Origin: Candidatus Iainarchaeum sp.
GTDB lineage: Archaea > Iainarchaeota > Iainarchaeia > Iainarchaeales > GW2011-AR10
NCBI GenBank assembly: GCA_016186855.1
Contig: JACPKT010000005.1
Location: 1-8,810, forward strand
DNA: 8,810 bases
Direction: 5' to 3'
Part shown: positions 1-4,592 of the stretch, one piece after another
Layout: the number at the start of each line of letters is the position of its first letter
Position numbering within the stretch: position 1 is the stretch's first letter
Notes under the pieces: model-generated
What the model was told of the DNA's origin: nothing
Seen by the model: the letters and a program-made list of their open reading frames with translations, nothing else
The model's database searches: none
Made by a program: the position numbers and the translations under genes

Positions 1-426
1 ATCATCGGCTGCGGCTCCAAAAAGCAAATTGGCGCACTGGGCGATTTTGGCTCAGCAATTGGCGTTGCTTTTCAGATACAGGATGACATTTTGAACCTTT
101 CAAGTGCAAAAAAAATCGGGAAAGAGTTTGGCGAGGACGTAAAGGAAGGAAAGCGCTCTATTTTAGTGATTCATGCCTTAAACAATTCCTCTGAAACTGA
201 TGCAAAGCGCCTTTTGGAAATTTTGGGCATGCACACTTCTGAGGAGTCAAAAATAAAAGAAGCCGTTTCAATCATCCAGAAAGCCGGCTCTTTTGCTTAT
301 GCAAAAAAAACCGCAAAAAAGCTTGTTGAAAAAAGCTGGGAAAAGCTTGACAAAAAAATCCCAGAATCATCAGCAAAAAAAATGTTGCGAGAGTTTGCTG
401 ATTTTTTGATTGAAAGGGAGTTTTGA
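1..426 (+). CDS. Polyprenyl (geranylgeranyl/farnesyl) diphosphate synthase, C-terminal part
   Basis: This is the 3' end of a trans-isoprenyl diphosphate synthase; the reading frame is open from base 1, so the start and the first Asp-rich motif lie outside the window. The visible 141 residues contain the second Asp-rich region, FQIQDDILN (codons at 70-96), followed by GEDVKEGKRS and an LVIHAL helix, which match the G-x-D-x-x-E-G-K motif of the family. The enzyme condenses isopentenyl diphosphate onto an allylic diphosphate using Mg2+ bound by the Asp motifs; in archaea the product feeds ether-lipid synthesis. The fifth position of DDxxD is Asn here; from family knowledge, archaeal short-chain synthases often do not keep Asp at that position, so this need not mean loss of activity. 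Chain length cannot be judged because its determinants lie near the missing first motif. A hairpin/T-tract terminator follows 10 bp after the stop. Confidence 0.9.
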   Translation: MIGCGSKKQIGALGDFGSAIGVAFQIQDDILNLSSAKKIGKEFGEDVKEGKRSILVIHALNNSSETDAKRLLEILGMHTSEESKIKEAVSIIQKAGSFAYAKKTAKKLVEKSWEKLDKKIPESSAKKMLREFADFLIEREF

Positions 427-436
427 ACATTTTTGT

Positions 437-458
437 GCGCATTGCTGGCGCTTTTTTT
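437..458 (+). terminator. Hairpin plus T7 terminator after the prenyl synthase
   Basis: GCGC (437-440) and GCGC (448-451) form a short stem with a 7-base loop, followed immediately by seven T (452-458). Archaeal RNA polymerase terminates at T-tracts, so the T7 run is the main signal and the 4-bp stem may be incidental. Its place just after the stop at 426 fits termination of the prenyl synthase transcript. Confidence 0.6.
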
Positions 459-479
459 ATAGATGACGTGTTTTGAAAA

Positions 480-501
480 GTATGCGGTGTAAACGGACGC
501 A
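480..501 (+). repeat. 22-bp direct repeat, copy A
   Basis: A 22-base unit beginning GTATGCGGTG and ending ACGGACGCA is identical to the unit at 556-577. Its ends TGCG and CGCA are complementary, but the interior does not pair well, so any hairpin is weak. It is followed by CG and a T7 tract (504-510). Together the unit and T-tract resemble a repeated transcript end, or the 3' end of a small RNA. No function is recognised. Confidence 0.75.
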
Positions 502-525
502 CGTTTTTTTATAGTAATCCAAAAT

Positions 526-554
526 TATATTATCGTCCTGCTGAAAGCAGGACA
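526..554 (+). repeat. Dispersed hairpin repeat, copy 1 (left of vapBC)
   Basis: A perfect 7-bp stem, GTCCTGC (535-541) and GCAGGAC (547-553), encloses the loop TGAAA. It is preceded by TATATTATC. The same block, TATATTATCGTCCTGC, then five variable bases, then GCAGGACA, recurs at 1347-1375 in the same orientation. Conserved arms with a different loop suggest that the stem is what is kept. The repeat sits between the two 22-bp repeats and ends 2 bp before the second. There is no T-run after the stem, so it is not a simple terminator. Confidence 0.75.
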
Positions 555-555
555 T

Positions 556-577
556 GTATGCGGTGTAAACGGACGCA
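556..577 (+). repeat. 22-bp direct repeat, copy B
   Basis: Identical over 22 bases to 480-501, with a period of 76 bp. It too is followed within a few bases by G and a T7 tract (582-588). It begins 2 bp after the GTCCTGC hairpin. Beyond the shared unit and the T-tract, the flanks of the two copies differ. Confidence 0.75.
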
Positions 578-599
578 ACAGTTTTTTTAAACAGCCTAT

Positions 600-630
600 T
601 TTATTAATTTTTTGTTAACTTATATAATTT
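600..630 (+). promoter_or_regulatory. Promoter region of vapBC, two TATA-like boxes
   Basis: TTTATTAA (600-607) lies about 27 bp before the ATG at 631, the spacing expected for a leaderless archaeal transcript. A better-looking box, TTATATAATTT (620-630), would place the transcript start near 649, where an in-frame GTG lies. The sequence therefore does not settle which box and which antitoxin start are used. Confidence 0.4.
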
Positions 631-855
631 ATGATTAACTTGATTAAGGTGAAAGTCAAAAAAGTAGGCGGGTCAACAAGCCTGTTTGTGCAAAAAGATG
701 ACTCAAAAACCCTGAAATTAAAAGAAAACGAGGAATTGTTTGTTGAGGTCCAAAGAGGCAATCCTTTGCGCGAGCTTTTTGGTTCAGGTAAGTTTTCAAA
801 GCCAACAAGGCAATTGTTGAAAGAATTCAGGGGTCTTGAGAGCAAAAACTGGTGA
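631..855 (+). CDS. vapB: VapB-like antitoxin, AbrB-type DNA-binding domain
   Basis: This 74-residue protein is read as the antitoxin of a VapBC pair. The N-terminal half (about residues 5-42) has the pattern of a swapped-hairpin SpoVT/AbrB domain: a KVKKVGGSTSLFV strand followed by LKLKENEELFVEV. The C-terminal part (about 47-70, GSGKFSKPTRQLLKEF) is basic and amphipathic and would be the toxin-wrapping tail, as in other short VapB proteins. Such antitoxins bind and block the PIN nuclease and usually repress their own promoter. The gene ends 4 bp before the proposed toxin start. ATG at 631 is chosen as the first good start; in-frame TTG at 640 or GTG at 649 would also keep the whole AbrB motif. 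It could instead be named an AbrB/MazE-like regulator, but the PIN gene directly downstream favours VapB. Confidence 0.75.
   Translation: MINLIKVKVKKVGGSTSLFVQKDDSKTLKLKENEELFVEVQRGNPLRELFGSGKFSKPTRQLLKEFRGLESKNW
851..855 (+). promoter_or_regulatory. GGTGA Shine-Dalgarno site of vapC
   Basis: GGTGA, the archaeal anti-SD complement, overlaps the antitoxin stop codon and lies 4 bases before the TTG at 860. It supports that TTG as the toxin start over the TTG at 836, and it couples toxin translation to the end of the antitoxin. Confidence 0.5.
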
Positions 856-859
856 AAGC

Positions 860-1219
860 TTGTATTGCCTTGACTCTTATGCGCTGGTTGAAATAAGAGT
901 TGGCAATAAAAATTTTTCTTGGGTTTTAAGTGAAGAATTTTTTATTTGCGAACTTACTTTGTGCGAGTTTTTTGGGGTTCTTTACAAGGAAACTAATTTT
1001 GAAGAGGCGCAAACGTGGTTTAAAAAGCTTGAACCGTTTGCAATGCGAACACCATTGAATGTTTTGGCTCAAGCCGTAAAATTCAGGTTTGATAACAAAA
1101 AAAGCAATTTTTCTTTTTTCGATGCTGTTGGCTATCTTACTGCCATACATTTTGATTCAACATTTGTAACCGGAGACAAAGAGTTCAAATTATTGCCACA
1201 CGTAAAGTTTGTAAAATGA
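860..1219 (+). CDS. vapC: VapC-like PIN-domain ribonuclease toxin
   Basis: With the TTG start at 860 the protein has 119 residues and begins MYCLDSYALVEI, the standard PIN-domain opening. The four acidic metal-binding residues are visible: Asp5 (CLDSYAL), Glu36 (LTLCEFFGVL), Asp88 (SFFDAVGY) and Asp106 (FVTGDKEF). The length is slightly below the usual 125-140. VapC proteins are Mg2+-dependent RNases that cut tRNA or rRNA and stop growth when the antitoxin is lost. The target here cannot be predicted. The gene follows vapB directly, and all catalytic residues are present, so it should be active. A longer form from the TTG at 836, overlapping vapB by 20 bp, is open, but it adds eight residues before the PIN fold and has no SD site in view. 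A hairpin/T-tract lies downstream at 1388-1410. Confidence 0.85.
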   Translation: MYCLDSYALVEIRVGNKNFSWVLSEEFFICELTLCEFFGVLYKETNFEEAQTWFKKLEPFAMRTPLNVLAQAVKFRFDNKKSNFSFFDAVGYLTAIHFDSTFVTGDKEFKLLPHVKFVK

Positions 1220-1294
1220 AATCTGGTTATCACAAATTCGCGGAGTTTTTGGTGAACAGGGAGTATTGTTGTAGGCTGACACAATTTATGGCCA

Positions 1295-1311
1295 TTTGCA
1301 TACCATGCAAA
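1295..1311. repeat. Perfect inverted repeat TTTGCAT-ACC-ATGCAAA
   Basis: Two 7-base arms around a 3-base loop lie between vapC and the second hairpin repeat. No T-run follows on either strand. It could be an RNA hairpin in the vapBC 3' untranslated region or a protein-binding palindrome. The 190 bp from vapC to the KaiC-like gene otherwise hold only the hairpin repeat and terminator listed separately, and no convincing gene. Confidence 0.55.
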
Positions 1312-1346
1312 CTGCAATAATGTTCAAATATTTATTCAGTTTGCTA

Positions 1347-1375
1347 TATATTATCGTCCTGCCGCAGGCAGGACA
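1347..1375 (+). repeat. Dispersed hairpin repeat, copy 2 (right of vapBC)
   Basis: TATATTATCGTCCTGC followed by five bases and GCAGGACA repeats the block at 526-554 in the same orientation. The loop differs (CGCAG), and here the stem can extend to 8 bp: GTCCTGCC (1356-1363) with GGCAGGAC (1367-1374) and a GCA loop. Together the two copies bracket vapBC, with about 790 bp between them. Confidence 0.75.
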
Positions 1376-1387
1376 CATATGGATTGC

Positions 1388-1410
1388 CAGCGAATCCCTT
1401 CGCTGTTTTT
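1388..1410 (+). terminator. Hairpin plus T5 terminator downstream of vapBC
   Basis: CAGCGAA (1388-1394), loop TCCC and TTCGCTG (1399-1405) make a perfect 7-bp stem, followed by five T (1406-1410) on the plus strand. It fits the end of a vapBC transcript. The last T is also the final base of the stop codon of the convergent KaiC-like gene, so the two genes are packed end to end here. Confidence 0.6.
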
Positions 1411-2150
1411 CACGTTTTTTCGTAAAGCGATTCCACTTTTTTTACTGTTATTCCGCTGTCTGTTATTTCCATGGGGTGCACTTGTTCGGAGTGTTTTGTT
1501 GCCCTCATTTTTCTGATGTGGAGTGTGCGGTTGCTTTGCGCTCCAAGCCCCATGTAGTTTAGCACTATAACTCCGTCCACCACGTATTCTTCTACTCCGT
1601 ATTTTCCAAACCGCTTTGACCCGTGCCCTATTTCTGAAGTGATTATGCTTGTCACTCCAATGCGCATAAGTAAATAGCTTATTTTGAGTATTGCTTTTCG
1701 CGCTTCGAATTCGTTTTCAAAGTTCATTCCAAGCGAGGAAAGCGAGTCTATGGCGACCCTTTTTGCGCCAATTCTTTTTGAAACGCGGAGTATTTCAAGC
1801 AATAGTTTGTCCAAGTCAAAGCCTGTTGCGGGCATTGAGAATTCTTCTTCGCTTGGAATGCCTATTTTTGCAAGGCTTGCGTCAACCATGTGGACCATGT
1901 CTTGCTCTTTTAGTTTTTGCAAGTCCCATCCGAAGCGAAGCATGTCTTCTTTTATGAGGTCGGGTCGCTCGTCAAGGGTTACAAATATTCCTGGTTCAGA
2001 GTACTTTGTTGCGCCCTGGAAAATGTACTGCATTGAAAAGATTGTTTTGCCTGTGCCGCAGGCGCCTGAAAGGAGCACTGTTCTTTTCTCTGGAAAGCCG
2101 CCGTCAGTTATTTCGTCCAGCCCCTTTATCCCTGTTTTTACTCTTTTCAT
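1410..2150 (-). CDS. Single-domain KaiC-like RecA-superfamily ATPase
   Basis: A 246-residue protein with one KaiC domain, about half the length of cyanobacterial KaiC. The N-terminus reads TGIKGLDEITDGGFP, typical of the family, followed by Walker A GACGTGKT (residues 29-36). Asp60-Glu61 (VTLDERPD) stand where KaiC has its catalytic Glu pair. Walker B is RVAIDSLSSL with Asp135. The C-terminal part carries HIRKMRATKHSEQVHPMEIT, a conserved stretch in archaeal members. Archaeal KaiC-like proteins are ATPases, some of them autokinases, that tend to act in signalling (for example motility control); the partner of this one is not evident. No KaiA or KaiB is nearby, so a clock role is not implied. 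ATG at 2150 is preceded by a TATA box and no SD site, fitting a short or absent leader. It is divergent from the exported-protein operon, with a 76-bp gap. Confidence 0.88.
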   Translation of the reverse strand: MKRVKTGIKGLDEITDGGFPEKRTVLLSGACGTGKTIFSMQYIFQGATKYSEPGIFVTLDERPDLIKEDMLRFGWDLQKLKEQDMVHMVDASLAKIGIPSEEEFSMPATGFDLDKLLLEILRVSKRIGAKRVAIDSLSSLGMNFENEFEARKAILKISYLLMRIGVTSIITSEIGHGSKRFGKYGVEEYVVDGVIVLNYMGLGAQSNRTLHIRKMRATKHSEQVHPMEITDSGITVKKVESLYEKT

Positions 2151-2180
2151 TTTTTATTCTATTAATAAAGAAAAGAACCA

Positions 2181-2190
2181 CTATTTATAG
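2181..2190 (-). promoter_or_regulatory. TATA box for the KaiC-like gene
   Basis: On the minus strand this reads CTATAAATAG, centred about 35 bp before the ATG at 2150. The predicted transcript start near 2158-2160 gives a leader of about 8-10 bases, too short for a normal SD, and none is seen. Confidence 0.5.
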
Positions 2191-2194
2191 CTTA

Positions 2195-2204
2195 TTATAT
2201 AAAA
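2195..2204 (+). promoter_or_regulatory. TATA box for the exported protein/permease operon
   Basis: TTATATAAAA is centred about 28 bp before the ATG at 2227, so transcription should begin at or within a few bases of the start codon (leaderless). It lies next to the oppositely oriented box at 2181-2190; the two promoters are back to back within 24 bp and could be co-regulated. Confidence 0.5.
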
Positions 2205-2226
2205 CTTTTTGTAGCGTTTTTTTTGT

Positions 2227-3459
2227 ATGAGGCGCTATTTGCTGTTTTTGTTTTTGCTGTTGTTTTTTTCTTCTTTTGCAAGTGCTGCCTGTAATTATTA
2301 TCTGCTTGATGTGCAGGCTGACTTTTCCACTCTTCCTTCAAATGTTTTTCCCGGAGACATTGTCAGCTTGAATATAAGCGTAAAGAACAATTCTGAAACC
2401 TGTTCTGCCCAAAAAATTTCTGCTGTTGCTGTTTTGAATGAAAAATATTTTGAGCCGCTGAATGCATCTGACAGCATTGATGCAGTCAGCGGAGGCGAAG
2501 CAAAGCCGGCTGTTTTTTCCTTTAAAGTAATGGCCGGCACTCCTCCGGGCTCTTACAAGTTTCCAATAAAGCTTTCTTACTTTAACTTTTCCACAGTAGT
2601 TGAGGAAACTTTTGAGCTGGTTTTGGATGTCAAAGAGTGCTTTTCTCTTGACGTCAAAAACATTTCTTTTTCCCCAGAAATTGCTTATGCAGGGGCGCAG
2701 TTTAAAATTTTTGCAGATGTCTTTAATTCCTGCTCCGCTGTTGCGCGCGATGTTTCTGTGCAGTTGGTTCCAGTGACCAACTCGTCTTTTGAGCCTTTTG
2801 TCGTTCTCTCGAGCAATTTGGTGCAGGTTGGCGACATTCTGCCCGCTGGCTCTGCGCCTGTTTTCTTTACTATTAAGCCGATAGAGGATGCCGACCCAAA
2901 AATTTATGTCTTTAGGCTTGACGCAAACTGCTTGGAGTGCTCTAAATCCTTTTCTGACACTTTTTCTTTTGAGGTCTTGGCAAAGCCAAAGCTGATTTTT
3001 TCCGGCGCCGACTTTTCCAATGAGACAAGAAAAGACGCTAAAAACATTTTTGCCGGGGAAACTTTTTCTTTTTCCGTGCAGCTGGACAATATTGGAAAAA
3101 AAACCGCGAGAGCTGTTAAGGTGGTTTTGTCCACTGACACCCAGCTTGTAGGGGTCAGCGAGTCGTTTGTTGGAAACATTGACCCCAACGACTCCGGAAC
3201 AGCTGTTTTTAGCTTGACTGTGTTTCCAAATGCTTCTGTTGGAGAGCACAAAGCAAAAATTGTCGTGCAGTTTTTGGATGAATTAGGGCAGGTGCAGGAA
3301 ATTTCTGAGGATTATTCTTTTTTTATCGTGCAGCCTCCTTCAAACATTTTTGGCTGGATTGTTCTTTTAGCCCTGGTCATCATTGCACTGGTTGTTTTGT
3401 ATTTTTTGGTCAAGATGGTTTTTAGACAGCTTGCACTGCAGAAAAGCAAATTGCGATGA
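2227..3459 (+). CDS. Exported membrane-anchored protein with three Ig-like (CARDB/S-layer COG1361-type) domains
   Basis: This 410-residue protein has a signal peptide (MRRYLLFLFLLLFF, probable cleavage after Ala-Ser-Ala at residue 20), a long extracellular part, and a single C-terminal membrane helix (about 374-397) with a short basic tail. The extracellular part divides into three beta-rich repeats (about 28-135, 140-250, 255-368), each with the FxxGxxxxxxVxVxN-type opening and a late GxYxF/GEHKAK-type strand seen in CARDB-like domains. Cysteines occur in the first two repeats (59, 138, 169, 235, 238) and could form disulphides. Archaeal proteins of this sort commonly sit next to MacB/FtsX-type ABC permeases, and here the permease start overlaps the stop (ATGA). 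A role as the extracellular partner of that transporter is inferred from context; the ligand is unknown. SAAC at the cleavage site lacks a proper lipobox, so a lipoprotein is unlikely. Confidence 0.8.
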   Translation: MRRYLLFLFLLLFFSSFASAACNYYLLDVQADFSTLPSNVFPGDIVSLNISVKNNSETCSAQKISAVAVLNEKYFEPLNASDSIDAVSGGEAKPAVFSFKVMAGTPPGSYKFPIKLSYFNFSTVVEETFELVLDVKECFSLDVKNISFSPEIAYAGAQFKIFADVFNSCSAVARDVSVQLVPVTNSSFEPFVVLSSNLVQVGDILPAGSAPVFFTIKPIEDADPKIYVFRLDANCLECSKSFSDTFSFEVLAKPKLIFSGADFSNETRKDAKNIFAGETFSFSVQLDNIGKKTARAVKVVLSTDTQLVGVSESFVGNIDPNDSGTAVFSLTVFPNASVGEHKAKIVVQFLDELGQVQEISEDYSFFIVQPPSNIFGWIVLLALVIIALVVLYFLVKMVFRQLALQKSKLR

Positions 3460-4592
3460 TTAAGTTATCATTTTTGAATCTGTTCAGAAGGAAAACAAGG
3501 ACTTTTTTGGCATTGCTTGGGGTAATGATTGGGGTAGCAGCAATCATTGTGCTGGTTTCCATTGTTGACGGCCTTTTTGTGGAATTTAACAATGTGATTA
3601 GCCAGTACAAGGGCCTGAGTGTTTTGGAAAAAGATGCTGTGGACCAGCCTTTTTCTTTTCTTGAAGAAAGTTTTGCAATCGAGCTTGAGCGCGTTTCGGG
3701 GGTGAATCTGGCGATACCGGAAATCTGGTATATCCCGGAAAAAATTGATGGCAAAACCACTACTGTTGGTTTTGGAACTGTTTCAGTTTACGGGCTTGAT
3801 GTTTCAAAAATGCTTGCCGCAAAGCAGGCGGGGTGGATTGTTGATGTGCAGAAGGGCCGCCAACTTGGCGGCAGTGACGAGGGCTTTGTTCTGATTGGGC
3901 AAAAGGTTGCTGACGATTTCGGAAAGTTTCCAGGCTCAAAGATTGAAATTGATGACACAAAATTCATTGTCAAAGGTATTTTTAGCGGCGAGTCTGAACT
4001 GATTGAATCAGTGATTGCAATGAATTTGTCTGACGCCAAAAAGCTTTCTGGAATTCCTTTTGGTAAAGTGAACAGTTTTACATTGGACTTGGATGATTCG
4101 TCCAAGTCAGAGCAGGTAAAGACTTTGATTGAATTCAAGTATCCGCAGGTCGTTAAGGTTTTTAGCGCTGCTACTTTTTCTGAAACTTTTGACAGTACTC
4201 TTGGGCAGTTTCGCCTGCTTGTTTTTTTTGTTGCCGGGGTTTCTGCCATTGTTGCAGGAGTTGGGATTGCAAACACCATTTTGATGAGCATTCGCGACAG
4301 AATAAAGGAAATTGGCACCCTAAAGGCTGTTGGCTGGTCAAATTCAAACATTATCAGAATGGTTTTGTTTGAATCACTGTTGCTGAGTTTTTTTGGCGCG
4401 GTTTTTGGTGTAATCCTTGGCTTTGCAGCAAGTTTGCTCATAACTGAATTGTCTGGCCTGAAAACTTTGGTTTCGTTCGAATTGCTGGCCCAGGTTTTTG
4501 TGTTTGCATTTGTTTTGGGAATTGCAGGGGGCTTTTACCCGGCATTCATTGCTTCAAAAATGGAGCCTGTTGACGCGCTGCGAACCGAGTGA
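3456..4592 (+). CDS. MacB/FtsX-family ABC transporter permease
   Basis: The 378-residue protein has the four-helix MacB/LolC/FtsX topology: helix 1 at about 17-38 after a basic NLFRRKTRT end, a large extracytoplasmic MacB-PCD domain (about 40-248), and helices at about 252-276, 302-328 and 343-365. Family signatures are clear: GIANTILMSIRDRIKEIGTL (271-290), which includes the coupling helix that contacts the ATPase, and GGFYPAFIASKMEPVDALR (358-376) at the end. Members act as mechanotransmission pumps that use ATP in the cytoplasm to move extracellular domains for peptide, lipid or lipoprotein handling. The start overlaps the stop of the Ig-like protein gene by 4 bp (ATGA), so translation is probably coupled. 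No ATP-binding subunit is encoded in the window, which is unusual because it is normally adjacent. The substrate cannot be assigned. Confidence 0.88.
   Translation: MIKLSFLNLFRRKTRTFLALLGVMIGVAAIIVLVSIVDGLFVEFNNVISQYKGLSVLEKDAVDQPFSFLEESFAIELERVSGVNLAIPEIWYIPEKIDGKTTTVGFGTVSVYGLDVSKMLAAKQAGWIVDVQKGRQLGGSDEGFVLIGQKVADDFGKFPGSKIEIDDTKFIVKGIFSGESELIESVIAMNLSDAKKLSGIPFGKVNSFTLDLDDSSKSEQVKTLIEFKYPQVVKVFSAATFSETFDSTLGQFRLLVFFVAGVSAIVAGVGIANTILMSIRDRIKEIGTLKAVGWSNSNIIRMVLFESLLLSFFGAVFGVILGFAASLLITELSGLKTLVSFELLAQVFVFAFVLGIAGGFYPAFIASKMEPVDALRTE

Noticed and set aside
461..545. Box C/D small RNA (GATGA-like box near 463 and CTGA near 541)
   Set aside because: The first box does not match RTGATGA fully, no D'/C' boxes are found, and the segment is taken up by repeats.
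480..577. CRISPR mini-array (two direct repeats)
   Set aside because: There are only two copies of a 22-bp unit with a 54-bp gap, the gap holds a hairpin repeat that recurs elsewhere, and no cas genes are near.
1220..1346. Small gene between vapC and the KaiC-like gene
   Set aside because: Only frames of about 20 codons or fragments without a start signal are seen; no supported gene.
1410..2150. Circadian clock function
   Set aside because: The protein has a single KaiC domain and no kaiA or kaiB is nearby; archaeal single-domain members are usually signalling ATPases.
1684..2190. Plus-strand open frame of 168 codons
   Set aside because: It is antisense to the KaiC-like ATPase, which has Walker A and B motifs; the product is Ser-rich with no recognisable fold.
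2277..2295. Lipoprotein signal at SAAC of the exported protein
   Set aside because: The -3 position is Ser instead of Leu/Val/Ile, and a C-terminal membrane anchor is already present.
2338..3249. Long minus-strand open frame of 303 codons
   Set aside because: It lies inside the exported-protein gene, and its product is a basic, low-sense sequence with no domain pattern; the plus-strand frame has a signal peptide, repeats and a membrane helix.
3788..4441. Minus-strand open frame of 217 codons
   Set aside because: It is antisense to the permease, whose family motifs are unmistakable; this frame shows no family pattern.
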